NCBI GenBank assembly: GCA_028023455.1
Contig: JAQFVV010000186.1
Coordinates: 746,001-810,000, forward strand
Length of the DNA: 64,000 bases
Source of the DNA: Epiperipatus broadwayi
Taxonomy: Eukaryota > Onychophora > Udeonychophora > Euonychophora > Peripatidae
Direction of reading: 5' to 3'
Both the position numbers and the translations under genes were made by a program. Shown piece after piece: positions 36,363 to 48,840 of the stretch (positions are counted from its first letter, which is position 1; each line of letters starts with the position of its first letter). The notes beneath the pieces are model-generated. The model saw nothing but the letters and a program-made list of their open reading frames with translations. It did no database searches and was not told where the DNA came from.

Positions 36363-36777
36363 ATTTAGGCTTTTTTTTCAAGAAGTAAATCATATATTAA
36401 AATTAAATGTATTTTTTATTTTAAATATTTTATCTCTGCAGAATTAGATTCCAAAGCAACGTTATTTAGTTTATTTTTATTACTTTTTAGATTTATGGTT
36501 AAAATTATTCTCATAGACTTATTTTTAACTGTATCTATTTTATTTAATTATTTATTCAATTAGTTCTCTGTAGTTTTCATGCCTATTGGACTCAAACAGC
36601 TTTTAAAAAAAATTCTATTTATAATTACATAAAAATTTAAAATATTTTATTCCTGTTTTAATTTTATCGTTTTTCTATTTCTTTGTTAGATTTTTAGTTA
36701 GAAAATAGCATCAATAAAAGTATAAATCTAATATACAAAAAACAACCTTGCTCAAAACTTTGAAGTGTTAGAATGTA

Positions 36778-36985
36778 GATTGAATAAATATTTCCGGAGT
36801 GTAATTTTCATTGCACTACTTTCACGCAAGATAGTTTCTATCCACTCAATACCTTGTAGAGGGGTGGAATCATAAGCATATGACGAAATATAGGAAAAAG
36901 ATTTATAATCCCCAAGATGCATATTTCATGCTAAACCATCCCTTATCAGCTGGCCCAGGTCACAAACACTTCTTGCACATACATA
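36778..36985 (+). repeat. repeat C copy continuing into repeat A fragment
   Basis: AATAAATATTTCCGGAGTGT starts a block that runs on to ATAATCCCCAAGATGC and CATGCTAAACC. The same order recurs at 37135-37440, so C and A are parts of one composite element. Confidence 0.65.
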
Positions 36986-37134
36986 TCTTTATCATTGTTT
37001 AATATAAATATAGATAATAAATTAGTAGTTTATTTGATACATATTAAATGTGCTGCCATCACAAACTTTGATGCTAATCATTTAATGAAAGTACATTAAT
37101 AATTTTTATTAGCCATTCTTTAGAATGAAATTAT

Positions 37135-37440
37135 CCAATAATGAATAATATTTCTGTAGTGTAATTTTCACTATACTACTCTCACACAAGGTAGTGGCTT
37201 TCTTTCCACTTTTAATATTTGGGGAAGGGTGTAATCATAAACATATGACCAAAGATATATAATCCCCAATATACATATTTTCATGCAAAATCAGCACTCA
37301 TCCGTTGGGCCAGATCATAGTCTCCCACACATATATACAATCAGTGCTCGGTTTATATTAAGATATCAATTCCTTACACTTTAATGGACAGGCTTCAATC
37401 TTTTCAACCTTCCATTATTCAGCCATCCATTTTATTAAAA
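37135..37440 (+). repeat. composite repeat C plus repeat A
   Basis: It begins AATGAATAATATTTCTGTAG and continues through CATAAACATATGACCAAAGA, ATAATCCCCAATATACATAT, AATCAGCACTCATCCGTTGG and TTTAATGGACAGGCTTCAAT, ending in the CAGCCATCC inner block of repeat A. Confidence 0.7.
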
Positions 37441-37808
37441 AACCAATGATAAAACACCTCTTATTATCAGACATGACCTATTCATATATATTAATAGAAA
37501 AAGGGATGTGCTGAACTTATACTACAAATGTAATCTATTTCCCCCAAAATATGTAAATGTAAGTTAGTATGTTAATTTGCTTGCAGTGAATGTTTTTAGA
37601 GGGATTTGAAATCAGGACTTTTCAGTCCATTTACCCTTCATTCTATCTCTAGCAGTAGACAAAAATCCTGAGTTCAAATCCCTCTACATAAAACAATCAA
37701 ATAAGTACTTTTATTTACATAAAAAGTGAAAGAAAAGGCAGTAAAAATAAAAAATAAATTTTCTTCAGCTTTGACAATATTCTTTTGAGATCAACAGTGT
37801 CCCTTTTT

Positions 37809-38793
37809 AATTATAGGAGATTTGAACACAGACTTTTAAGCCCCCTTTATCTATCCACTCTATCTCATACAATAAATACACATGACCACACATGTGAAAA
37901 AGATAAATGATCTCCCAATATACATATTTTATGCTAAAACAAACTCATCTATTGGTTCAGACCATCATCTCTGACACACATATATAATCAGTGCTTGGTT
38001 TATATTAAGATAGCAAATCTTCAAACTTTAATGGACAGGCTTCAATCTATTCCACTTTCCAACTCTTCAGCCATCTCTACCATTAAAAATTTATGATGAT
38101 CAAACACTTAAATTACTTGTTGGTACCAATATTATTGTCATGCTCATGTTGATTTTAAATCACTCTGATCCCTCATGTATAGACTCTGTCCATTTGATTA
38201 CACAGAAAAGTGATGAGCAGGATACAGGCTGAATCTGTAATATATCTGGAATATGAGATTGTAGATAGCTGAAGGGAACTTGAAAACCTGTGCTCAAATT
38301 CCCTATAATTACCTTTATACTCAAAGTATATGAAGGGTGCCTGCATTTCAGACATTACAGATTCAGCCTGTATCCTGCCTATTCCTCATCTGTGTATTTA
38401 AATGAACAGTGTCTTATACATGAGGAGTCAGAATGACTTAAAAATCAACATGGGTATGACAATAATATTGGCATCAACAAAGGATTTGGGTGTTTCATCA
38501 TCAGAGTTTTAGTGGAATTGATGGCTGAAGAATTGGAGGATAGATTACTTTGAAGCCTGTCTATTAAAGATTGAAGATTTGCTATCTTATTATAAACTGA
38601 GCATGGATTATATATGTTTGTGGCAGTTGATGATCTGAACTAAATAATAAATGCTGGTTCAGAACAATATACATATATTGGAGACCATTTATCTTTTTTA
38701 CATGGGGATGGTCATGTGTATCAATTGTATGAGGTAGAGTGGATAGCTGAAGAAAGCTTGAAAGTCTGTGTTCAAATCCCTCTAATTATATTT
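37809..38793. repeat. ~980-bp foldback of two extended repeat A copies
   Basis: The left arm (37809-38240) begins GGAGATTTGAACACAGACTT and the right arm (about 38350-38793) ends with its mirror (AAGTCTGTGTTCAAATCCC). Pairing continues through ATGGACAGGCTTCAATCTA and ACCAATATTATTGTCATG to GATACAGGCTGAATCTGTAA. Inside the loop lies a further head block (GATAGCTGAAGGGAACTTGA), so at least three A heads are nested here. Confidence 0.8.
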
Positions 38794-39142
38794 AAACCCC
38801 AGGATATATGAAGTATGCCTATATTTAAAATGTTCATTTTTATCAATATTCTTAAACTGTTTTTGAACATGAGTGGGACGTTTTTATTTTGCTCATACGA
38901 TTTTAAGAATTGTGGAAGTTGAAGGGTATTTGTGTCAGCAAAAACATTTCTTTAAAAATTGTTTTCTCATATTTTATTTCTTAATGTTATATGACTGAGA
39001 AATAATCCTGGAACCATCTGTCATTATTTTATTATGCTGAATCGTACTGCTTTAAACAAATGATTTAATTACTCGTACTATAAATAAGTTTTATGGGTGA
39101 TGTAAAATGTTTTTAAGTTAATAACACTAAACAATATCACAA

Positions 39143-39337
39143 TATATATAAAATGCGCTAACACGCACAAGCACACAAAGCTAAAAAACAAATACGGCTA
39201 TGATTATGAGGGCTTTGACCCTTGAAAGCGCTTAGCCATTTAATGGAATAGATATTAAAATAAAAAATAATAATATATATTTTCTTTATTTGTTTTTAGC
39301 TTTGTGAGCTTGTGCGTGTTAGCGCATTTTATATATT
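39143..39337. mobile_element. MITE-like element, ~50-bp TIRs
   Basis: ATGCGCTAACACGCACAAGC at the left is mirrored by GCTTGTGCGTGTTAGCGCAT at the right. The pairing continues into the AAGCTAAAAACAAATA region. The loop holds GGGCTTTGACCCTTGAAAGCGCTTAGCC. Confidence 0.75.
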
Positions 39338-39344
39338 TTGATTC

Positions 39345-40600
39345 ATAATTAGCCACAAAGTATAAACTGTTTGCTTATTTCAATATCACAATATGAAAGA
39401 TGTGTCTAAAGAGTGACTGAATGTGCTGTAATGATAGTAATAAAAAAAAATTATGTAATTGAAAATAATAATACTATTACAATACGTAATCAGAAAGTGC
39501 AGATTATTTCTATATAAAATAATCCATTTTAATCAAACTTTTATTTACATTTTCTTAGTCAAAATTAAACCAAGTTTAGAAATCAATCAAAACCTTTTTT
39601 AACAATATTTTTAGTACCCTTTTTCTGCTTCCACAAGATTTTTAATATAGAGATTATTTTTCAACTATGTATACACTTTAAACCTCAGTTACAGATTAAT
39701 ATATCCGTTTTTAATTATATACAAAAATTTGGAATAACTAACTTCGGCTTTCTTTTTTCATGTATATTTAAAATCTCTACTACATTGCAAATTTTTGAAA
39801 CAGATGAATAAAGAAACCAAAAAAGACCGTTCTCAAGATCTGCATTTCATACTGAATTAGCAGCAGTCATTAGTGGGCACAAATCATAGTAACGCATATC
39901 TTCGTTATTTGTTGAGCATTTAACACAAAATTAGTACATTTTGATTTACCAGTATCACGCATTTATAACATAGACACTAACGACTACAAATGATTAATTC
40001 ATAATTATTACTAATCACCCTACTTTTATGTGTGATGGAAATCAAGTTTTAAGTATTTCTTAAAAACAAATATTTTTAAATAAACAAATCTTAAATACCA
40101 TGAACACTTTAAATACTATGAGTAACCCATACTGATTCTTTCATCACAAAGTATTACAAAGATTACTAATATAAGAATAGAACACAAATATGTAGTATAT
40201 ATTTGTTGTTTTCAAATTTTTTAAAATTTCAAATTAATTACATTCTCCACTAGCAGTCTAAAAGCTTCTCATGCCATTGTGGGGTTATTTTTTAACACAT
40301 ACATGTATTTAGTTAATCAAATGTTTTAAACTTAATAATATGTCTTCCAGATTCAATGAGTCAAATGCCTTTACCAAATCAGTAAAAGCAATATATAAAT
40401 CATGCCTTGACTTGGAAAACTTTCCTACATTTTCCTGTCAATTAATATATATATATAAAACAGAAACAATGCTACCTGAGCTCAATTGAAAATATTTGAA
40501 ACACCCCATAGCTAAATTAGTCTAGTAACCCCCCCCCCTTTAAAATAAAGAAATCTCAAATTTTGGTATCACATTCAAAATTTGAGCTTTCTTAATTTTA
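39345..40600. other. AT-rich non-coding stretch
   Basis: No gene was recognised. A C10 run lies at 40529-40538. Confidence 0.45.
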
Positions 40601-40601
40601 A

Positions 40602-41745
40602 AGGGCCCAGTGTGGCTGGAATAATTTATTAGGCATCTATTAATTGAATGTAAATGCTTGAAAATAGAAAGGGCAAATATAATGCAGTTATGGAAGAATA
40701 AATATGAACAAAGTGATTGTACAGAAAGTGGATTATTGGTTTTATACTGGGTTTGGAAAAAGATAAGGGGGATTTAAATATAAAGGCTGTAGAATTGACA
40801 AAGATTATGTTGTGGAAATGGGATGGAGCAGAATATGGAGAAACTTAGACTGGGAAATATAAAATTAAGTAGCTAACTGGTTTCTCTGGGCATAATTGCT
40901 GAGAGATTCTTGACTTTGTTTAAGAAGAAGCTACAGTACATCACATCACATCAAGAAGAAATAGGATCGACAAGTTTTTATATGAAAGATGCAAAAAGTA
41001 AAATGAAAATGTTTGGTAGATTGCGATTTATGAATAATAAGAGAATAACCAGAATAGTATTTAATTAAGTTATAAATAAAGGGCAGGCAACAAGATGGAT
41101 GAGAAAGGTAGTATGGTAAGTAGAAGATTTGTATAAAGACTTTTATGTCAGTATACTTGTAGAAAGGGTGGGATTATTGTGTTAGGAGGATTATTGATTG
41201 TTAAAGTGGCAGGAACTAGGATAAAAGAATAGATGTATTAATAAAAAATAGGAAACTCTAGAGTTGGAGAACTAGTATGGAGAATAAAAAGAGTTTAAAT
41301 ACATATAGAAGTAAATAGAATATTGGATATGAGTTAGTTTGTGATAATAGCAGGGAAAGTACTTTACTATTTAAAGCTCAAACAGAGTTGCTAGAACAAA
41401 TGTGGGTGATTTAGTCACAGGTTATGTAAGGAAGTCATAGAAAATATTAGGCATTTGCTAATAGAATATTAACGCTTATAAGCAGAAAGGTACGAATAAT
41501 GTTGTGGGAGAATAAATATAGACCAAGTGATTATACAGAAAGTGGGTTATTGGTATTTTTGCTAGGGTGACTGGACAAAGATGATGCTGTGGAAATGGTA
41601 TAAGGCAGGATAGAGAAGAATATGGGGAAAACAGGGTGGGGAATGGAAAAGGAAGGTAAGGTGCCTAACAGGTTTCTCTTGGGTTTATTGGCTGAGAGAT
41701 TTTTAACTTTGATAAAGCAGTAGCCATATTGCATGACACGATCAC
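40602..41745 (+). pseudogene. two partial copies of a LINE ORF C-terminus
   Basis: Two direct copies about 820 bp apart (from about 40602 and from about 41428) share the segment encoding IRHLLIEC/IRHLLIEY and the following AATATA-rich block (ACAGAAAGTGG.TTATTGG). Between them the frame reads MFGRLRFMNNKRITRIVFN, QATRWMRKVVW then VEDLYKD, and near 41345 VCDNSRESTLLFKAQTELLE. The order 'GRLRRM...RI...VF....G......W...V..DL', then 'S..LLFKARTE.L', then 'E.IEHLLIEC' is the usual post-RT tail of several non-LTR retrotransposon clades, ending in a zinc-knuckle-like region. Stops and frameshifts are frequent. A retroviral origin is not suggested. Confidence 0.65.
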
Positions 41746-41749
41746 ATTA

Positions 41750-44370
41750 CATAATTGTTAAAACAGATGTTTAACATTTGATAAGAATATTAAATCATTT
41801 GTCAAAAAGTCTTTTAATATATTATATATTTTTATATATATGATATTTTTATTATTGTTTATAATTTATATAAAAAAATATTTCCATTTTTGATGATAAA
41901 AAATTTTTAATTTGCATAAATGAAAACAAGGATATATAATACGATTTAATCAGGATAATCTGGAGTCAATATACTCTTTCAGATAACAATAATTCCCCAA
42001 ATAATAATAATTATTTACAAAAGGATATCCTCATAAGTATATATATTATTAAAATGCAAAATATATAATAGTAGTAATATTACTATTACAATGAATAATG
42101 CTATTACTACTATGACAGTAAAGATAAGTTCTTGCAAATCAATATTTAAAACACAAATAGGTATACATATCAGAACACGCTAGTCTAATATTTTTTCATT
42201 TGTCAATCTTTTAAGACTTCTGCTGCAAGCATGTCATTTCAAAACAAAAGGCTTCAGCTCCTGTCTAATTGTAGTTCTTCATTGAATTGATTAGTGTCTT
42301 TAAAATAATCTCAATAACACAAACTGCATTGGGCTGTTCTTGAAAATCTCACTCATGTTTATCAAAAATACTTTTCTAAAAGTCAGCTATTCAGGTGTTA
42401 TTTTATAATATTGGATTCAATATCATCATTTCTAGTATGTTAGAAATATATTAATGAGTCTTATCATCTAAAAAAAATCCATAATGTCTTTCTACCATAT
42501 TGATAAGGGGTTCAAGTTTCATACCCTTGGGCTTTTTGCCTAGCAGTGCATATATCGGACTCATGTGCAGAAGCTTCTCTTCTCGAGAAGGGAGTGCCTA
42601 AAAATGAGCTACAATGAGATAGTTCTTTGCAAAAAAATAGAAATTTACACACAGGAGCTAATAATAGTGATCCAAAGTAAAAGTCGGTTACAGGAAAAAA
42701 GGAAGTACTCGAGAATATCATGAAGATTTAAGTAATTTTCATATATCAAAGCTTTATTAGAAGAATATGTGTGTTAAAATAATATATAAATGTAAATAAT
42801 AACAATAAATTGATATACATGTATATTGTAATGATAAATTAAGCATGGTGATATTATGCCAGCTTGGTGATGTCCGATGATAATGCCACTGGAGGTGGTA
42901 ATGTAGAAGACACAAAAAACAAATAATGTCAATTTAATGTATTCCAAACTATAATTAACTCTAATATGTTTTTTATATTGACATCGTCTGAATTTGAATT
43001 TAGTCCAAAATATCAATTATTAACATTATAGAAATTCAGACAAAATACATCTTATTATAAGTTAAATAAATCTTAATAGCATATTAAATCTTCTATGTAT
43101 TATATAAGTGTATCTTCTCAAAGCATGTGTATGTTCCATGTATGCTATCATGAATACAGTTGGAGGCTTAGGCTAAATTAGACATTCCATAATAACAATA
43201 TTATCTCTTCTCCATTCATCATTCATAATATAGCAATATCTCAGGGTTATAATGTATGTGTAATAGGAAAATTAGTTCAGTTTATTGTAATTACACAATA
43301 AATCAGTTTTATTATCACAACTAAAAAAAAAATATGAAAGATTAAATTTTTTATTACAAAATCATAACAAAAGAGATTAGACTTAATAATTCACAAAAAT
43401 AAGACATAATAATAATAAAGTGCTCTGTTTTTAAGATGGAATATGACCAGTTGCAAGAAGATTAAAATGATAATTAATTCTTAAAAATCTAAAAAGTAAT
43501 AAAGTGCAAGAGAACAAGTATACATATATGTGAAGCAAAATATGATGTATAAAAACAGTTTGGGTGTCACAGTGAATAAATCTAGTGAAATCAGATTGTC
43601 TTGCATAAGCATTATATTTGCCTAAGTTTGGCTGAATGTATCACATATCCTTACTTTCACTAATGCAAGAAATCAACAGACATGCTTGAGAAATGTAACA
43701 GGATTAACAAGTCATCAGTCTTTAAAGATGGATAAACATTTTTCATATAAATAAATAGATACATAAGTAAATCTCAAGGTGTTGATTTAAAAATAATCTT
43801 AATCTCTTTTTTACTTTTTAATAGTTAATCCCTGGTGATGATGATGAGGATTTCTTGGCATTTTTTTTTGGATACTCATACATTCACATGCAGATAATAT
43901 AGATAACTGGTGTAGCATGAGATTCCTTTGGAAACTGTTAATCTTAAATGGCTTAACAAAGTATTAATAAATGAAATATTTAATTTGTGCAGAGCTCTAT
44001 AAATTAAGTTTTTAAATCAAAAGTTCAAAACAAATTTGGATGTTAAATTTTTCTTATAATTTAAATTCAATTATGAATCTTTGTTAGTTGATTCAGATCC
44101 TATTTAACTGGTATGGAGTAATTTGTTGTTGACTTTGATGAAACATGACAAGCCTTAGCTAATAATTGACCCAGTGTTAATGTGGTGAAGTAAATGGTTT
44201 TGAAATACCAGTGGCTTTGTCCAAAATCCTTTTCTCTGCCATACTTCATTTTCTTTACTGAAGCATAAGATAAGGAAAGAATAACAAAGTGAATAATAGT
44301 AGAAAAAAACATTTTTCAAGAAAAATAACCTAAATTTATAAATTTTTATTACATCATTTATATAATGATC
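41750..44370. other. AT-rich non-coding stretch
   Basis: No recognised gene or element. Base composition is uniform, apart from a slightly GC-richer patch at 42510-42700 with no match I can name. Confidence 0.45.
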
Positions 44371-44377
44371 ATAAAGG

Positions 44378-44545
44378 GTATATGAGCAGACTCTTTCATG
44401 AGTCACCACTCCACACTATCTCATAACACTGATACACTTGAACACATATATGTTGAAAAGATAAATAATCACCAATATACGTATTTCATGCTAAACCAGC
44501 AATCATCAGTTGGTCCAGATTACCAAAAGTCTGTGCTCATATACC
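44378..44545 (+). repeat. repeat A, truncated copy
   Basis: GAGTCACCACTCCACACTAT, ACACATATATGTTGAAAAGA and CAGCAATCATCAGTTGGTCC match the arms of the foldback at 5269-5842. Confidence 0.75.
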
Positions 44546-44767
44546 CTATATATTACATATATAGACATAGGTATATAATAAGCCTGCGTGTTTCAGTTAT
44601 TAGATCCTAAAGTAAACAAGCTATGGAAATCTTCGAATCAAATTTAAAAATAACTTTTGGTGCATGTTTTTTTTATTCAAAATGTGTTCAAAAAAGTTTT
44701 TCAGACACTTTAGAACAAAGAGTGCATTGATTCTGCATGAGACATTATTACATTGTTATTTTAAATA

Positions 44768-45200
44768 TAGGGGATTTGAACTCAGACTCTCAAGAAACTT
44801 TCAACTATCCACTCTATCTCATACTACTGATACACATGCACATATATAGAAAAGATAAGTAATCACCAATATATGTATTTCGTGCTGAACCAGCACTCAT
44901 CAGTTGGTCCAGATTATCACCCCCCCCCACATATATATTCAGTGCTCAGTTTATATTAAGATAGCAAATCTTTATACTTTAATGGTCAGGCTTCAATCTA
45001 CTCCAATCTCAACTCTTCAGCCAACCATTCCATTGAAAATCTGATGATAGAATGCCCAAATTCCATACTGATACCAATATTGTTGTTATGCCATGTTGAC
45101 TTCAAGTCACTCTGACCCCCTCATGTATAGGAAAAAATACATAGAAGAGGGATGGGCAGAATGCAGACTTAATGTGTAAGACTTGAAACACAGGGATTCT
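44768..45200 (+). repeat. repeat A, extended copy
   Basis: It starts AGGGGATTTGAACTCAGACT and runs through the shared middle to CAACTCTTCAGCCA, the extended block (TGATACCAATATTGTTGTTA, CTCATGTATAGG) and GGGCAGAATGCAGACTTAAT. It shows the full order of the family in one unbroken copy of about 430 bp. Confidence 0.75.
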
Positions 45201-45221
45201 TATACCTAGAACTTAATTGTA

Positions 45222-45345
45222 AATATAGGGGATTTGAATTCAGACTCTCAAGCAACTTTCAACTATCCACACTATTTTATACTTCTGACATCCATGACCA
45301 TACACATGTAGAAAAGATAAATAATCACCAATATACGTATTTTGT
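45222..45345 (+). repeat. repeat A, 5' part
   Basis: AGGGGATTTGAATTCAGACT through GTAGAAAAGATAAATAATCA repeats the start of the neighbouring copy. The rest is missing. Confidence 0.7.
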
Positions 45346-45349
45346 GATG

Positions 45350-46165
45350 ATAAACAAGGTTGATTATAATGTTGTAAAGAAGAAAAGCATTTGCTATAAG
45401 AATACATGATTATTATTGCAATTATTAATTTCAGATTTAAAATATTTAGATTTTATCTCTAAGACCACCATATAAAAAATGAAATTATTGATTACTGTGA
45501 AACACATGGGAGAAATCTGGGTCTAAACTTATAATTTGAAACTTTGATATGGTTACAAAAGATTATCAACTTGGAATAATGATGAGTCCAAGTACGTTAA
45601 GCCGCTCAATTTCGAGGAGGTGGGAGATAATGGCAAATAAAGGCAATACTTTTGGGCCAAACATCAAGTATATATATATATTTAAAAAATTGTAATAATT
45701 TAGTATACAATGTATTATGTGGTTATAATACTCCAGAATTCCTTTAAACACATCATAGATTATCTTAGCGTAATGAATTTATTTCTTAAAACTTACTATG
45801 GATAAAAAATTATGCAAATAAACTTTACGTTTCTGCATCTTATAAGTATTCAGAAAATTTAAAATAACTCTAGACATTACTTTCATAACAGTGACGATTC
45901 CATATCCAGTTATCCGCGACTAAAAAAAAAAAAAGTCCTTAAACAAATAATAAATTAATAAAAAAGTAATTTTAATTTCCTATGTTTTATTTTTTGTTTC
46001 CAGTTTATATACACCGTTTATAAATAATATTCATTAAGGTGAAGCTGAAGCGGTTCGATCTGAGAGTGTGAAGCTATTCAATACTTCACTAATTAAGTCC
46101 ACATTTCTTATTTCTATTTAAATAGAAAGTAAGTTGAAGTAAAGAAGGTTCCCCTCTTTTCTTCC
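45350..46165. other. AT-rich non-coding stretch
   Basis: Nothing firm. TCCAGTTATCCGCGACT followed by A13 at about 45905-45935 looks like a transposon end but has no partner. Confidence 0.35.
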
Positions 46166-46170
46166 AAGAG

Positions 46171-46224
46171 TAAGCTTGTGTTTTTAAGAACTGTAGAGGT
46201 CCCTACTATCGCATTTTATACGCA
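46171..46224 (-). repeat. repeat D, copy 1
   Basis: On the minus strand AAATGCGATAGTAGGGACCT, CTACAGTTCTTAA and ACAAGCTTA align with the copy at 61220-61263. Confidence 0.55.
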
Positions 46225-46643
46225 TGTGATTGAGGCTATAGCCTTAATGAATATTATTTAGGTAATGAATGTGCGTTTAAATAAATTTATAATACACAGT
46301 TTATATATATCTGCATGCACACGCATTGTTATCGATTCGGCTCGACGATAAGGCAGATAATAAAGTTTTTTTTAAACAGAATATTGTTGTAGTTTGCACG
46401 AAGTAATTTTAATAATTGTATTTTCTTGATTTATGTATTTTAAATCTACATTAAACCTATAACTACTTAAAATTATTTATTTATCCTCTTTACATTTAAA
46501 AGCTAAAACCTAGATGATTTAAAGTCTAATTACGAACTATTCTAAATGATAAGTTTAAAATGTATTTATCGTAACTTCCTAAATCTGTATTAACTAATGT
46601 TGACAGAGTACACATATTAAAAAGGATGTGCCATGCATGGTTT

Positions 46644-46755
46644 ACGGCAGTGATGGATGTTAGACTTTGAAGCATAAGGTCTTCGGATCAATTCTAATTT
46701 TAGTATTTCCTGTGATAGAACTTCTTATGAACTCCCGAGGATAAAGACATTATAT
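46644..46755 (+). mobile_element. tRNA-derived SINE, family E, copy 2
   Basis: ACGGCAGTGATGGATGTTAGA (A-box-like), AGGTCTTCGGATCAATTCTA (B-box-like) and the tail AACTTCTTATGAACTCCCGA with GATAAAGAC match the copy at 3280-3384 in order and spacing. Confidence 0.5.
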
Positions 46756-46759
46756 TATT

Positions 46760-47640
46760 TTAAAGAATATTAATGCAAACCTGGCTTTAAAATTCAGTTG
46801 GCATTCTAAGATAAACTAACCAATAGTATATACTTTACATGTGCACTTGACCGATAAATAATTCATTTAAAGTATTTGTGTAGTTAAAATACGGTATAGA
46901 CGGAGTGAATTTACAGCTGACATATTTTTTCTCGAATTTATCAAAACTTATTGAAATTGGCACTAGAGGTCCTCGGTGTTCAGTAAAATTAAAATAAAAA
47001 AAACAAAGGCTTTTAACACATTTTATAAATATTAAAATACCTTTTTTGGATTAATAATAAAAGAATAATGGATTAATAATTAAAAGAATAACTGACAACT
47101 TTTTTTTATTTATCTATTGATTTAATTACTGTAGTTAATGACTACTGCAGTTACTGTCTTACATAATTGATTACAAAGTTATTAATTAGAATACAAATTA
47201 CAATATCTAATGCATATATAAAATTCCGAAACCGTCTTTCAACTTTTTATTTTATGATATTAATAAATTCACTTTTAACCAAATTAAAAGACCGACTCTA
47301 ATATTCTAGCTATTTAAATTTTTAATCGTCTTAATAAAACGATGTTTTTATATTATTCAAATTTCCCTTTACATATATTATTTTTGAGCTTTTCCTATTA
47401 ACTTATGTTAATATTGATATTACTTTCATCTAATTTACGGTGTTCTTTTAAAAAGTTATAAACTCATATTTACGGTTTGTTAAAAAAATATTATTTACAA
47501 TATATTTAAAATAAAATTAGAAAAAAATATTTTCGACTTCAGAAATAATGTAATCGCTTAGCGTTAGAAAAAAATATATAGGACAGCAAATTATATTATT
47601 TCTACTTTATCTTTCTTATTGCATTGCCAAATCCTTATAA
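46760..47640. other. AT-rich non-coding stretch
   Basis: No gene or element recognised. Confidence 0.45.
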
Positions 47641-47645
47641 TATTA

Positions 47646-48272
47646 ATATCATCTATGTTCTTTATTACTTTTTACAATGCTTTTTTACAACCCACTATTG
47701 ACAGTTTCAGTTGCCCCAACAATCTTCTTCAGAACTATAACAAACACAATACAAATACGTGAATACAAATATCATCATCATCATCAATCATTATCAATCC
47801 ACTGCAGAATGAAGGTTTCTCCAGGTTCTATCCATCTTCTCCGATCTTTAGCTTCTCTTCTCCACATCACTCCTGCACACATTCTTATTTCATCCATCCA
47901 TCTCACATGTGATCACTTTCTGGGTCTTTTACAATCTTTTGGAATCCAGTTTAAGATTTAAATTGTCCATCTACATGAACCTATTTTATAATCATTATTT
48001 ATATACATATAATTTTACATTATTTTGTTATATATAGTTACATTATATATATATAATCATTATTTATATAGCCATATGTGGGTATATAAATGATGATTAT
48101 AACATAGAATATATGTATATATAATATAAAATTATATGTTTATGTATATTTATATTCATGTATTTGTATTGTATTTGTTATAGTTTTGAAGAAGATTGCT
48201 GGGGCAATCGAAACCGTCTATAGTGGGTTGCAAAAAAGCATTGTAAAAAGTAATAAAGAACTTAGATGATAT
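47646..48272. mobile_element. foldback element with ~130-bp TIRs and a LINE tail inside
   Basis: The left arm (47646-47771: ATATCATCTATGTTCTTTAT, then ACAATGC, CAACCCACTAT, CCCCAACAATCTTCTTC) is mirrored at 48145-48272 (GAAGAAGATTGCTGGGGCAA, ATAGTGGGTTGCAAAAAAGC, AAGTAATAAAGAACTTAGAT). The interior has two parts: a minus-strand LINE C-terminal fragment and an AT dinucleotide-rich stretch (about 47990-48140). Confidence 0.8.
47783..47935 (-). pseudogene. LINE ORF2 C-terminal fragment
   Basis: On the minus strand the frame reads VRWMDEIRMCAGVMWRREAK, then DRRRWIEPGETFILQWIDND and a stop, preceded by an in-frame break. 'RWxDDIRxxAG..W.R.A.DR..W......(F/Y)..QW' is the hallmark C-terminus of several non-LTR retrotransposon polyproteins. 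It then passes into a (GAT)n run that may be the original 3' tail. Only about 45 codons survive, enclosed by the foldback arms. Confidence 0.75.
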
Positions 48273-48539
48273 TATATTATTTCTAAATAGTTATTTTTCA
48301 TTTGCATCTAATTATTATATTTTTAAAATTCTTATTCCTATACAACATAAATGTATGTGTTTTCCTGAAAATTTGTGATGATGGTGTTTTAGTTATATTT
48401 ATATTTTCGTAAATTATATGAAGCTATAACATATATAAAATAAAGCATAATTTACAATTTTAAAAGTTCTCTATATAGAGAGATGACAACTGGCATAAAA
48501 AGTATTAAAGTTAATAGTTTATAATTTAGTGTGTTTGGG

Positions 48540-48840
48540 CTTTAAGCGTTCCAGCATCAGATTTTCAATGAAATGGACAGCTGAAGAGTTGTGATGTGGA
48601 GTGACAAGCCTGTCCATTAAAGTATGAAGATTGGCTATCTTAATGTAAGCTGAGCTTTGGTTGTATATATGTGTGGAGATGATAATCTGGACCAACTGAT
48701 AACTGCTGGTTTAGCACAAAATACGTATATTGGTGATTATTTATCTTTTCAATATGTGTGTGATCAAGTGTATCAGCAGTATGAGAAAGCATGGATGGTT
48801 GAGGGTTATGTGATCATCTGAGTTCAAGCCCCCTATATAT
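48540..48840 (-). repeat. repeat A, minus-strand copy
   Basis: GCGTTCCAGCATCAGATTTT, CTGAAGAGTTG, AAGCCTGTCCATTAAAGTAT and ATCTGGACCAACTGATAACT through TGAGTTCAAGCCCCCTATAT give the family in reverse order. Confidence 0.75.

Noticed and set aside
45900-45940. TATCCGCGACT end followed by poly-A, like a Tigger terminus
   Set aside because: No inverted partner or TA flank was found.
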